Source: an uncultured Eubacteriales bacterium (GTDB lineage Bacteria; Bacillota; Clostridia; Oscillospirales; CAG-382). Taken from it: a stretch of 31,334 nt of DNA. Positions 16,502 to 26,015 of the stretch are shown here, piece by piece. The notes under the pieces are model-generated. The model was not told the DNA's origin and ran no database searches. It saw nothing but the letters and a program-made list of their open reading frames with translations. The stretch lies in contig CAKSCV010000029.1 in assembly GCA_934444645.1 (NCBI GenBank), positions 1 to 31,334 on the forward strand. Direction: 5' to 3'. The translations under genes were made by a program, and so were the position numbers. Each line of letters begins with the position of its first letter. Positions within the stretch are counted from its first letter, which is position 1.

Positions 16502-16781
16502 TCTTTCTTCTCCTTTTCGTTTAGGGACTGTCGAAAAGCTGACAATTCCCCTGTTTGGTATGTTTATTTTAACATATTTCTTTGCAAAAAGAAATTGACA
16601 AAGTGCACGAAATTCATGTTATTTTTTGTTTATTATAGCCAAATTTTTTGTTGTTTTCCTTTTGTTTGTTTTGCTTTGTGATATCTTTCGCTGTTTTTTA
16701 ACAAAAAAACAATCGAATCACACAAAGACGTTCTGCCCGTTCGAATGTCATTTATATAGACAGCGGAAACGGGCGGCACAC
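16502..16781 (-). promoter_or_regulatory. Leader region of the SLH/GH99-like gene, weak promoter signals
   Basis: This AT-rich 280-bp gap holds no supported gene. A minus-strand TATAAT at 16632-16637 lacks a good -35, and a TAAAAT at about 16569-16574 has only a poor TTTCTT 17 bp upstream. Either would drive the gene starting at 16501. The short ORFs on the plus strand lack ribosome binding sites and are not called. Confidence 0.35.
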
Positions 16782-16815
16782 AAAAAGAGCTGCCGCAAAA
16801 GCGACAGCTCTTTTT
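16782..16815 (-). terminator. Rho-independent terminator of the 2234-aa protein gene
   Basis: AAAAAGAGCTGCCGC and GCGACAGCTCTTTTT form a 15-bp stem with one mismatch and an AAAA loop, 28 bp past the stop at 16843. T-runs flank it in both directions. Confidence 0.9.
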
Positions 16816-16842
16816 TAGGAGTGTTGGACGAATTTACGTCAA

Positions 16843-19800
16843 TTATTCGATGATGATATACGCGATACCAAATTCTTGAGCTGCATCGAACGGGTCGAAG
16901 CGCAGACCGGTAATGGTATTTGCGAACTGGCCGTTTGTGGTAACGTTCATAACGAAATCGGTCACGCCGTTTTCGTGTTCGGTACTCTTTTCAGCCCTGA
17001 CAAATCTTTCTGCTGCCCAACCGCCGGACGGTGTGGTGAAGAAGATACCCTGTGCCGGAGAAGCCTTGGTGGGATCCCACTTCAAGCCGACCGTGATCTT
17101 CTTGACTTCCTTGCCGTTGAGCTGACCGACCATATCGGTTAAGTAAACGATCGGGTCATTCGACTTACCGGTAGCCCAAGCCACGCCGTCTTTCACGGTC
17201 ATCTTCTGAGCCGTGCAGTTGCCGAGCGTGCAGGCAGCGGCGATATCGTCTGCGTAGTACTTCTTCTTCTTGGATTCGATTTCAGCCTCGGTGACAACTC
17301 TCTTGCGGTTAGCCGGATCGGCAATACGATTGACGATTGCGGCGATTTCGGCACGGATAATGTTCGTTTCCGGCAGGAAGTTATAGTTATCATCCGAACC
17401 GATAACGATACCGGCGTTGTAGAGCTTGAGAACGGCACTGTAAGCGGAATCCTTCTTATCAAGATCCGGTACTTCGGTGAACATGTTCATCTTGTTGTAG
17501 AACTCGTTCGGAAGTGCCTTGGCCATGATTGCGGCGACCTGCTTTCTGAGAGCCGGAACGTCGTATTCAGCAAACTGGTTGGTCTTGATGATGCCTGCGC
17601 GGACAGCTGCGTCAACGAACGGCTTGAACCATTCGCCTTCGGTGGCTGCCTTCGGCAGAGTCTTTTCGTTATAGATGTAGTTGAGACGAACAGCAAGGGT
17701 AATTGCTTCTGCGATGGTCACAGAACCGCTCGGTTCATAGGTCGTAGCGGAGGTGCCTTCGACGAAGCCGAGCTTGTAAGCATTGGCAACTTCGGAGTGG
17801 AACCAGTCGCTTGCGGTGACATCGGTGAACGGCATAGCGTCCTTATTGACAACCGGGAAGTTGACCTTGGCACCGCCGGTGACAGCATCCATGCTTTCCG
17901 GAACCTTATTGGTGAAGAGGATCCAGTCGATATCGATGTTGCCCTTCACATCGCCGTCAAGCGAGAAGAACATAGCGGTGATGGTGTCCTTCCAGCCTTC
18001 CTTGGCGCCCATGTCGTATACGAGCATGGTGTAATCGCCGTCGCCAAGCTTCTGGGTTTCTGCGTTTGCTTCGGAGAAGCCCACGCCATCGCCGTGGAAG
18101 TAGATACGGAAGTTGTTGTTGGAGAGGCCGGACTGTTTTGCCTTGATGACAATGTACTTGTGCGTTGCTGCATCGAGAGCCAGCGCGCCGGTGAAGTAAG
18201 CCGGGCTGTCATTCGAGCCGGACTTTCTGCCGAGAGACTGGAGCGTGAGAACGCTGGAGTTCATGCCGACAATGTTCATCTGACGAGCGTCTTTGAAGAG
18301 ATCCTTTTCATAATCTTCTTCGAAGTTGAAGAGGATATCGCCTTCTTCCTTGGTTGCGGAAAGAACGGTCTTAGCGACCTCGCCGCCTGCGGTGATACCG
18401 CCGACTTCATACTGTTTGCCGTCGTTCTTGACGTCGGTAACCGTACCGTCGTAGCCGTAGTTCTTGTTTCCGCCGGAACCGCCGGAGGAGGTCTTGCCGC
18501 TGTCAACCACTTTATTGGCGGTTGCGGTTGCGGACTCGATATCAGTCAGAACGATGCTGGTTGCCTTATAGTTCTTCGAAAGGATAACCTTCGAATCAAC
18601 GATCGGTCTTGTTACATTCGAAAGGTCGATGACGGCATAGCCGTTACCGTTCGTTTCGGTCGTGATGGTCTGTTCGTTGCTGTTTTCGTCGGTGTAGACG
18701 AATTCAACACGAACGCCCTTCTTGTTTCCTACCTTAACGAGAACAGCGCTCTGCGATGCTTCGATGGAAGGAATCGTGTAAACATTGTCGCCGGTTTCAT
18801 CATCCGGATTAATGTCTACATTCTTATCCCAGACAGCGTACAGGGTCACATCGCCGGCAATGCCGAAGGTGGTCTTGACGTTGGATCTGTCGGTCGGGGA
18901 CTTCGACCAGCCTGCAAAGGCATAGCCTTCGCGAACCGGTGTTTCGGAAACGGTGAGCTTGCCGCCCATGGAAACTTTTCTTGCGGTCGGCATGTTGGTT
19001 ACGGTGTCCGTGGTGTTCTTGTCGAACGAAACGGTCGGCGAACCGAGAACCGAAATGGAGGAGATGCGGAAGAGCTGACCGGTGACCTTGCACGGGTCAA
19101 GATAAATCTGTACGATTTCCTTTGCCGTTCTCCACTTGCCGGGCGTGGAGGTGGAGTCTTTGTTCATAAAGTCGAAGGTGAGGGACTTAAAGTTATCGAG
19201 TCCGTCAAAGGCAGGCCACAGGGTCATGCTTTGCGCTTCGGCATAAGCAAAGCCGTCTGTTTCATAACCCATGGTCTGTTCTTCGCCGTTTGCGTTGATG
19301 AACTTGGTCTTATAGAAGATCTTCGTGCCGCAAGGAGCCGTGCTGGACATACGAACGATGACCGTGGAGTATTCCTGTGCATCGAGACCATGTTCTCCAT
19401 TATCAAGACTCAAAGGCATATGGATACGGTAGTCGCCGACAGTCGGCTTGACTTCATCGTAATCGTCACCGCGGCCGGTAACGTTGGAGGAAAGCTTTTT
19501 ATTGCCGTTGGTACCGTAGGTCCAAACAACACCGTTGCCCCAAACGGCATAAACATCGACGTTCTTGCCGGAGGGAACCAAAACGGAGGAAACGAGGTCG
19601 GCGGATTCATCGGAGGTTGCCCAGCCTAAGAATGCATAGCCGCTCTGGCTTCTGGTCGGCATTTCGTTAGAAAGTGCCGTCGTGCCATAGCCTTCCTGGA
19701 CCTCCGGCAGGCCGGTTACCGTGTCGGTCGTGCCGGGATGGTAGGTGATGGTGCCTTTTTCTGCCTGATTGGTGATCTCAACGATCTTGGAAGCGGAAAC

Positions 19801-22800
19801 TGCCGGGTTGTAGTTGGACGTGCCGCTGATACGGACAAAGCCGTTTCCGGACGGAACGACGCGGCCGTTTTCGCTGATGGTTGCATAGTTTGCAGCCGGA
19901 TTCGGCGTGAACACGCCGTCGGCATAGTCGCCGGATTCGATCGACCAAACGGCGGTCATATCCGGAAGCGTGATGTCGCAGATAACCGAAAGCTTATACT
20001 GGGTGGTTCTGTCGGCCTTCTGGATGAAGTCCGGGCCGGAGATCTGCATAGCAAACTCGTAGTAATCGATGGTAACCTCGAGGGACTTGGAATACATATA
20101 ATTGTATTCGGAGGTTGCGGTTACCACAACTTTACCGTTCTTGATCGGCGTAAGAACACCGGTCTTGACATCGATGGTGGCAACGTCCGTGTTGTCAACC
20201 GACCAGGTAACGGTTCTGTCGGTAACGCCTTCGTCCTTCGTAAACTTGACGGAGTACGGAACGGTTTTGCCGTCGATGAGGTAGAGGGTTTCGCCGACGA
20301 TATCATAGTCGAACGCAGCGAATTCTTTCGTAATCGGGAAAGAAACGGTAGCGGTCAAAAGACCGGTCTTTTCATCGTATGAAGCGGTTGCTTCCTTGCC
20401 GTCAACCGTTACTTTGGTGTCCGGAGCGAAGCAGTTGCCGGTGAGAGCCTTCGGTGCAAGCGTGATGGTTGCGGTATACGGCGTCAATTCATCGAAACGT
20501 CCGTTTACGGGAGCCGGGCTCCAGGAGATGGTCGGCTGTTCGCAGATACCGGTGGTTTCGGTAAGGGTCGTCGGAGCGACTTTACCGGAAACCGGAGCGG
20601 TAAGACTGGTGAGCTCCACAGTCTTGGTGGCAAACGGCTCAGCCGGAATGAAGTAGAGACCGCGGATAGCGATGGATCTGTTTTTTTCCTGGAACGGGTC
20701 AAAACGGAGGTAGCGGATGGCATCGGACCACAGACTGTGCTTATAGGTCTCGATATAACCGAGCGCATAGCCGTCAGTGGTAACTTTGTTTACCTTGCCG
20801 CCGATACTTCTTTTCCCATCTGCACCTTCGCCGGCACGAGCGAAATACAGACCTTCGAATTTGTAGCCGTCGCCGACACTGATAGCACCCTCTGCGTTGT
20901 AGGTGGAATCAAAGATCAGGTACATACCCTTGTAGAGTCTTGCCGGGAGAGAAATCTTGGAGGTAGCATAGATAGTATCAAAGCTGCCCTCACCTTCATG
21001 GGCTATAACAACGCTGTCTCTGTAAAGCTCCGAGCGAACAACGGAATTCGATACGTCGAACTTGTCGCGGTTGTTCTTAACAGCGAAATCGTAGTTGACG
21101 CTGAGAACCGGATAAAGGGTCATATTGCCCTTGATGGTCTGCTTGCCGTGGAGAACGTCTTTCCACTCGCCGGTGGTGGACCAACCGTTGAAGTTGAGAG
21201 AAGAATCGGCAGGTGTTACGTTTTCGATCTTAGCGAAGTCGAACATGTCGCCGACAATGACCTTCACAACAGGCATCGGCGTGGAAAGTCCATCGGATAC
21301 AAGTGTGAGCGTATAGGTATCTTCGGAAGTAACATAGTTCGGGGAGATAACCAACGGGCCGGTCTTGGAGACATCGACCTTTTCGCCGAATGCATAGGTG
21401 TTGCCGAACTGGTCGATCCACGGTTTTTCTTCATCGAGCTTCCAGCCGTCGCTTACCGGTACATACGGGTTTGCGGCAGCCAAAGTGGTGAAGCCGTCAT
21501 CCATATAACCGCCGTGCGTTGCGGGATCGGAAGCACCTGCGGGAAGGTTTGCGGCTGTTCCGGAAGAATAGGTTACATCAATTCTCTTATAGAGTGCAAA
21601 ATCATCCACATCATAGGTGGTGACAAGATTGCTTGCAGGGTTGGAATAAATGGTGACGCCTTCAATGTTGCTGTCGCTGACCTTGTTAACGGTGAATTCA
21701 AACTTGACATCCTTCCAAGTCTTGGAGCTGTCGATAGGAACATTGTGGTTATAGCCGTTGTCATGGATGCCGATCTTCGGATTGGAATACGGCATACCGA
21801 CGAATTCGCCGTTTACCTTGGGTGAGTTAAAGGTAACGTTGAAGTTTAAGCCGCCGCTTACATCGCCGGTTAATCTATAACGGCCGGTGAACTTATAGGT
21901 AGCGTCTTTTTCAAGACGAACGTTCACCTGCGTGTGCGGCCACTGACTGCCGTTCTGGGTTCTCTGCAAACGGGCATAGTGGTTGCCGTCTTCCTCTTGG
22001 GCACGGTCAACCATAGCATATTCGCTTCCGGTAAAGTACGGGAAGTAGCCGCCTTCGGCATCGCCGGACGGGATGAGGTTGTCGTAACCGGCAAGAGTAT
22101 TGTCGGAAATATACTTAACGGTCACTTCCGGCAGGATCAGCATCGACTTGCGGTCTGCCGTCAGGATCGTGGTACGGGAATATGCAAAGGAAACGGTCGC
22201 ACCCGCGAAGACAGAAGATGCACGCGGATATACGATAAGGGTATCGTTTTCTTCGTCATATTCCACAGCCGAAGCATTGGCGAGATTCAGAGCCTCCAGG
22301 GTAACAGAGCCTGCATCGAGCTTCACGGGGAGCTTGTAGTAAGCACCCGGATAACGGTAGTCAACATCAACGGTCTTGCCGGCATAACCGGAAGCGCCAG
22401 CTGCGCTGACCGTACCGAATTCGGAGGTATCGAGCCAAACAGCCGTGAGGGTGGTGGCTTCGGTAAACGAAACGGTTTCGCCGCACTTATATTCGTTGTT
22501 TTTGCTGTCTTTCCAGCCGACAAGCAGGTTCTTCGGACGCTTTACTTCAGCGGAGGTCGGGAGCTTGAGCTCCTTTGCTTCGCCTTCGTTGACGGTGTAG
22601 GAGGTCGGAAGAGCAGAGGAACCGCCGGCAAAATCGAACTTCACGTCAAAGGTTCTTCTCTGCCAGAGGGCATAGAAGGTCTTGGTCTTTTCGGAGGTCA
22701 GCTCGGACAGAACGACCGTATAGGAAGATACTGCTTCGTTCAAAGCCGCGTCGCTCGTCAAGCCCCAGCCCATGAAGTCGTAATAATCACGGGTAAAGGT

Positions 22801-23547
22801 GGTCTTTTCGGGAAGCGCAACGGTTGCGCCGGTCTCGGTTTTGATCGAGGCCTGGCTGCCGGAGCCGCCGTTTGCATCAAACAGGACGGTTGCGGGCATC
22901 GGGATTTCTTCGAGCTTCACGTTGTCGAGCGTGTAAGTAGCCGTGAAGGGATCCTGCGGATCCTTGAACAGAGCGTACTGAATCTCAAACGGGGTCTTTC
23001 CTTCGTCAAATTCGACCTCTGCCGTAACCGTGCCGTCTTCGGTCACGCTGGTTCCGGACGGAAAGAGCGAGTAGGACGTAAACTTGCCTCTGTTGTTGTT
23101 TGTACCGTAGTACACATAAAGCGTATAGCCGCCTTCCGGATAGGTATCGGCGGCAAAATCCGCAGATATACGGTAACGGCCGGCAGGAAGCACATCTTTC
23201 GTTACTTCAAAAGCAACACGGCCTGCGATCCAGGCGGTGTCTTCGGGAACGAGGATCTGCATGGCTTTGCCCTCGCCTTTATTGACGACGGAAAGCTCTG
23301 CGCCGCCGAGCTGGTTTTTCAGCGAAACGCTTTTGGGGATGACGCCGTCTTCGAAATCGAAGACAAGCGGAAGAACAAGATCTTCAGCCAGAGAGGCTTT
23401 GTCTTCCTGTTCTTCTGCGGGAAGAGTTGCATAATCCGCACCGGTTTCCACGTCGTAATCAAGATCTGCCGCGATTGCCGGGAAGCAAAACGCCACAGAC
23501 GAGAAAATCGTCGCAAGGCACAGGATTAAGCTGAGCATTTTTTTCAT
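16843..23547 (-). CDS. Giant SLH surface protein with InlB-type (Listeria-Bacteroides) repeats, 2234 aa
   Basis: An exported modular protein. It has a signal peptide (about residues 1-27) and a CBM-like sandwich (about 45-215). InlB B-repeat domains with the typical GW...YAxW pattern lie at about 219-295, 297-372, 1266-1345 and 1502-1575. A CBM4/9-like module (about 490-665), Ig-like BIG2-type modules (about 1079-1265) and a further sandwich (about 1739-1885) follow. Three SLH domains (about 1905-2080) come next, and the C-terminus is a sandwich ending in an RFDPF motif (about 2080-2234). SLH domains normally sit at a protein end, but here about 150 residues follow them. The start ATG at 23547 follows AAAGGAG, behind a perfect consensus promoter, so it is probably abundant. 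No catalytic domain is recognisable; adhesion or S-layer-like scaffolding is the most likely role. Confidence 0.85.
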   Translation of the reverse strand: MKKMLSLILCLATIFSSVAFCFPAIAADLDYDVETGADYATLPAEEQEDKASLAEDLVLPLVFDFEDGVIPKSVSLKNQLGGAELSVVNKGEGKAMQILVPEDTAWIAGRVAFEVTKDVLPAGRYRISADFAADTYPEGGYTLYVYYGTNNNRGKFTSYSLFPSGTSVTEDGTVTAEVEFDEGKTPFEIQYALFKDPQDPFTATYTLDNVKLEEIPMPATVLFDANGGSGSQASIKTETGATVALPEKTTFTRDYYDFMGWGLTSDAALNEAVSSYTVVLSELTSEKTKTFYALWQRRTFDVKFDFAGGSSALPTSYTVNEGEAKELKLPTSAEVKRPKNLLVGWKDSKNNEYKCGETVSFTEATTLTAVWLDTSEFGTVSAAGASGYAGKTVDVDYRYPGAYYKLPVKLDAGSVTLEALNLANASAVEYDEENDTLIVYPRASSVFAGATVSFAYSRTTILTADRKSMLILPEVTVKYISDNTLAGYDNLIPSGDAEGGYFPYFTGSEYAMVDRAQEEDGNHYARLQRTQNGSQWPHTQVNVRLEKDATYKFTGRYRLTGDVSGGLNFNVTFNSPKVNGEFVGMPYSNPKIGIHDNGYNHNVPIDSSKTWKDVKFEFTVNKVSDSNIEGVTIYSNPASNLVTTYDVDDFALYKRIDVTYSSGTAANLPAGASDPATHGGYMDDGFTTLAAANPYVPVSDGWKLDEEKPWIDQFGNTYAFGEKVDVSKTGPLVISPNYVTSEDTYTLTLVSDGLSTPMPVVKVIVGDMFDFAKIENVTPADSSLNFNGWSTTGEWKDVLHGKQTIKGNMTLYPVLSVNYDFAVKNNRDKFDVSNSVVRSELYRDSVVIAHEGEGSFDTIYATSKISLPARLYKGMYLIFDSTYNAEGAISVGDGYKFEGLYFARAGEGADGKRSIGGKVNKVTTDGYALGYIETYKHSLWSDAIRYLRFDPFQEKNRSIAIRGLYFIPAEPFATKTVELTSLTAPVSGKVAPTTLTETTGICEQPTISWSPAPVNGRFDELTPYTATITLAPKALTGNCFAPDTKVTVDGKEATASYDEKTGLLTATVSFPITKEFAAFDYDIVGETLYLIDGKTVPYSVKFTKDEGVTDRTVTWSVDNTDVATIDVKTGVLTPIKNGKVVVTATSEYNYMYSKSLEVTIDYYEFAMQISGPDFIQKADRTTQYKLSVICDITLPDMTAVWSIESGDYADGVFTPNPAANYATISENGRVVPSGNGFVRISGTSNYNPAVSASKIVEITNQAEKGTITYHPGTTDTVTGLPEVQEGYGTTALSNEMPTRSQSGYAFLGWATSDESADLVSSVLVPSGKNVDVYAVWGNGVVWTYGTNGNKKLSSNVTGRGDDYDEVKPTVGDYRIHMPLSLDNGEHGLDAQEYSTVIVRMSSTAPCGTKIFYKTKFINANGEEQTMGYETDGFAYAEAQSMTLWPAFDGLDNFKSLTFDFMNKDSTSTPGKWRTAKEIVQIYLDPCKVTGQLFRISSISVLGSPTVSFDKNTTDTVTNMPTARKVSMGGKLTVSETPVREGYAFAGWSKSPTDRSNVKTTFGIAGDVTLYAVWDKNVDINPDDETGDNVYTIPSIEASQSAVLVKVGNKKGVRVEFVYTDENSNEQTITTETNGNGYAVIDLSNVTRPIVDSKVILSKNYKATSIVLTDIESATATANKVVDSGKTSSGGSGGNKNYGYDGTVTDVKNDGKQYEVGGITAGGEVAKTVLSATKEEGDILFNFEEDYEKDLFKDARQMNIVGMNSSVLTLQSLGRKSGSNDSPAYFTGALALDAATHKYIVIKAKQSGLSNNNFRIYFHGDGVGFSEANAETQKLGDGDYTMLVYDMGAKEGWKDTITAMFFSLDGDVKGNIDIDWILFTNKVPESMDAVTGGAKVNFPVVNKDAMPFTDVTASDWFHSEVANAYKLGFVEGTSATTYEPSGSVTIAEAITLAVRLNYIYNEKTLPKAATEGEWFKPFVDAAVRAGIIKTNQFAEYDVPALRKQVAAIMAKALPNEFYNKMNMFTEVPDLDKKDSAYSAVLKLYNAGIVIGSDDNYNFLPETNIIRAEIAAIVNRIADPANRKRVVTEAEIESKKKKYYADDIAAACTLGNCTAQKMTVKDGVAWATGKSNDPIVYLTDMVGQLNGKEVKKITVGLKWDPTKASPAQGIFFTTPSGGWAAERFVRAEKSTEHENGVTDFVMNVTTNGQFANTITGLRFDPFDAAQEFGIAYIIIE

Positions 23548-23653
23548 GTGGACTGCACTCCTTTAATAGTATTATGTACTCACTCCGGAAAGCCGTCCGC
23601 AACAAAGCTTCGGGTACGTATACAGACAGCTATCCCTATAGAATTACGACCAT

Positions 23654-23682
23654 ATTATACAACAAAACAAAATTCTTGTCAA
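23654..23682 (-). promoter_or_regulatory. Perfect-consensus sigma-A promoter of the 2234-aa protein gene
   Basis: On the minus strand, TTGACA (23677-23682) and TATAAT (23654-23659) are exactly 17 bp apart, the ideal sigma-A arrangement. The predicted start leaves a 5' UTR of about 100 nt before the ATG at 23547. Such a leader is common for stable messages of abundant surface proteins. Confidence 0.95.
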
Positions 23683-23737
23683 TAGTTACAAATAAAAAAC
23701 CCAAACAAATCTTTTAAATCAGCATTTTCTACACACC

Positions 23738-23785
23738 CACACAAAATGTACCACGTTTTTTTCTTTTGCCACTATATTTTGTGTG
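23738..23785. other. Inverted repeat downstream of htpG
   Basis: CACACAAAAT (23738-23747) and ATTTTGTGTG (23776-23785) can form a 10-bp stem with a 28-nt loop that contains a T-run. It may help end the htpG transcript, but it is AT-rich and not a classic terminator. Confidence 0.35.
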
Positions 23786-23836
23786 CATGTCCTCTTGCTT
23801 GGCGAATGTTTTTGTGCACTTTGAACAAATAGAATC

Positions 23837-25747
23837 TTATAGTCTTGTGTAAAGCTCCGAAGACAGAGCCAAAAACTCGGAAAGCTCCTCCGCCTCAAGC
23901 GGACGCTGCGCCACAAGGGCAAGCAAATACACCTGTTTGGCAAGCTTTTCGGTGAGCTCGTCCTCGTTTCCGTCGGCAACGCGCTTTTCGAGCTTTTGGG
24001 TAAGCGGATTGGAGAGGTTGAGCGAAAGCGTAAGCTCCTGCGGAAGACCGGCGCTCATGCCGTTTCCGTACATTTTCATCATATCGGCAAAGCGGCGCGC
24101 TTCCTCGGAAAGTCCTAAAAATGCCGGAACGGTGGTGTCTTTGAGCGTTTCGCAGGTGATTTTGAGGTGTTCGCCCTTATTCAGCGTCTTTTCGAAGAAT
24201 TTGGCGAGTTTTTCGTTGTTTTCCTTGTTTTCTTCGCGGTTTTCTTCCTTTAATATATCGCTGACGCCGCTGTCCACGCGGACGAATTTCACGTCCTTCA
24301 GCTTTTCGTCGGTCTCCGCGTGTTCGACCGCGCTGACAAACTGAATGTCAAGCAGCTTGTCCAGCTCCAAGATCGGCACGTTCTGCTTGTCGAACATGGC
24401 GATATAGGCCGCCTGCTGCTTTTTATCGTCGGTATAGTAGACTTTTTTGTCGAAATGCTCGTTCGCATCGGCATATTCGGCAAGCGTCAGATATTTGCCG
24501 GCGGTCGTCTTGTACAGCACGCTGTTTTTGACCTTTTCGAAGAATTTCGGATCGCGCACACAGCCGTATTCGACGAACAGCTTCACCGCGTCCCACATAC
24601 CTTCGTATTTTTCGCGCTCGGTGCCAAACAGCGCATTGATCTTATCGCCGACCTTTTTGACGATATGCGCCGAGATTTTGGACACATAGCCGTTGGTCTG
24701 CAAATAGCTGCGCGAAACATTTAACGGCAGCTCAGGACAATCGAGAACGCCCTTTAACAATAGCAGATATTCCGGAATCACTTCCTTTATGTTGTCCGCC
24801 ACGAACACCTGGTTATAGTACAGCTTGACCTGTCCTTCGTAGTTGCCGAATTCGTTCTCCATTTTCGGGAAATACAAGATTCCCTTGAAGTTGAGCGGAT
24901 AATCGGCGTTGATGTGGATCCAGAAGAGCGGTTCGCGGTAGTCGTGAAACACCTTGTGATAGAATTCCTTGTATTCCTCCTCGGTGCAGTCCTGCGGACG
25001 CTTGAGCCAGAGCGGATTGGTGTCATTGATGGGCTTGGGTTCCGGCTTTTCGGCAGCTTCTTCGCCTTCTTTTTTCGGCTCTTGCTTTTCGGGAAGCTCG
25101 TTAAAATAGATCTCCACCGGCATGAAGGCGCAGAATTTATCGAGGATTTCCTTGATTTTGAAGGCGCTTGCATATTCTTTTTCATCGTCATTGATGTGCA
25201 GAATGATGTCCGTGCCGCGCGATGTGCGTTCGTCGCTCTCGCTCATCTCGTAATCGCCCTCGTCGGTGCCTTTCCAAAGCACGGCCTTGTCGTCATGCCA
25301 CGATTTGGAGAGAATTTCGACCTTATCGGCAATCATAAATGCCGAATAAAAGCCGAGACCGAAGTGACCGATGATGCCGCCCGTGCCTTCGGCTTTGGCG
25401 TCGGCGTCGGCTTTTTCGTACTTTTGGATGAAATCGACCGCTCCGGAAAGTGCGATCTGATTGATGTATTTGTCGATTTCCTCGGCGTTCATGCCGATGC
25501 CGTTATCCGAAAACGTGAGCGTGCCGAGGTCGTTGTCGAGCGTCACGTCGATGCGGTAAGGCGCACCGTCCGACACGGTCTCACCGAGCGAAACAAGGCG
25601 TTTGTGCTTGGTGATTGCATCACACGCATTGGACACAAGCTCGCGCACGAAAATGTCCTTGTCCGAATAGAGCCATTTTTTGATGACCGGGAAGATATTT
25701 TTGGTTTCGACGGAAATGCCGCCTTTTTTTACTTGATTTTCACTCAT
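23837..25747 (-). CDS. htpG: Molecular chaperone HtpG (Hsp90)
   Basis: A 636-aa cytosolic ATP-dependent chaperone of the Hsp90 family, of normal bacterial length. The N-terminal GHKL ATPase is clear, with E36 and N40 in ELVSNACDAI, then DNGIGM, GTGGIIGHFGLGFYSAF and GTDIILHI. The middle domain includes PLNVSRSYLQ, which carries the conserved arginine region, and the C-terminal dimerisation domain follows. A Lys/Glu/Pro-rich insert (near residues 220-240) is family-typical linker variation. The start ATG at 25747 follows AAAGGAG. A TACAAT at 25801-25806 could be its -10, but no good -35 is present. No CIRCE inverted repeat is seen, so HrcA control is not indicated. It is transcribed away from the NodB-like gene and has no partner gene beside it. 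Confidence 0.97.
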   Translation of the reverse strand: MSENQVKKGGISVETKNIFPVIKKWLYSDKDIFVRELVSNACDAITKHKRLVSLGETVSDGAPYRIDVTLDNDLGTLTFSDNGIGMNAEEIDKYINQIALSGAVDFIQKYEKADADAKAEGTGGIIGHFGLGFYSAFMIADKVEILSKSWHDDKAVLWKGTDEGDYEMSESDERTSRGTDIILHINDDEKEYASAFKIKEILDKFCAFMPVEIYFNELPEKQEPKKEGEEAAEKPEPKPINDTNPLWLKRPQDCTEEEYKEFYHKVFHDYREPLFWIHINADYPLNFKGILYFPKMENEFGNYEGQVKLYYNQVFVADNIKEVIPEYLLLLKGVLDCPELPLNVSRSYLQTNGYVSKISAHIVKKVGDKINALFGTEREKYEGMWDAVKLFVEYGCVRDPKFFEKVKNSVLYKTTAGKYLTLAEYADANEHFDKKVYYTDDKKQQAAYIAMFDKQNVPILELDKLLDIQFVSAVEHAETDEKLKDVKFVRVDSGVSDILKEENREENKENNEKLAKFFEKTLNKGEHLKITCETLKDTTVPAFLGLSEEARRFADMMKMYGNGMSAGLPQELTLSLNLSNPLTQKLEKRVADGNEDELTEKLAKQVYLLALVAQRPLEAEELSEFLALSSELYTRL

Positions 25748-25916
25748 AAAATCAGACTCCTTTCAGGAAACAAAAGTTCCTTGATTTTGATTGCTTTATC
25801 ATTGTAGTCGAAAATTTGCGTAAAATATGGAGGTTTGTGTTAACAATTTGCGCTGTAAGTGTCGAACACATACAAAGCGTCCGCTTTTTCCGAAAAAATT
25901 CCTTTGCGCACAGGTC

Positions 25917-25945
25917 TTGACTTCTTGCGTGAAAAGCGGTATAAT
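25917..25945 (+). promoter_or_regulatory. Sigma-A promoter of the NodB-like gene cluster
   Basis: TTGACT (25917-25922) and a perfect TATAAT (25940-25945) are 17 bp apart. Transcription would start about 65 nt before the ATG at 26016 and may continue through the response regulator, rnhB, yraN and dipeptidase genes, because no terminator is visible between them. Confidence 0.9.
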
Positions 25946-26015
25946 TACACTAAGGATATTGTTGCCGTTTTCAGGCAATGCAGCCGTATTTTTTCGGGAA
26001 AGAAGGACGATATGC

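Noticed and set aside
17797..19629. A 610-aa plus-strand ORF inside the 2234-aa protein gene
   Set aside because: It is the antisense shadow of a long GC-biased gene with clear domains. Similar long shadows lie opposite secA (2497-4080) and at 21934-23529.
25748..26015. CIRCE (HrcA) operator upstream of htpG
   Set aside because: I looked for TTAGCACTC-N9-GAGTGCTAA and found no match.
25827..26015. Longer N-terminus for the NodB-like protein
   Set aside because: The extra 63 residues would precede a clear signal peptide and would be translated from within the promoter region. The ATG at 26016 has a good ribosome binding site.
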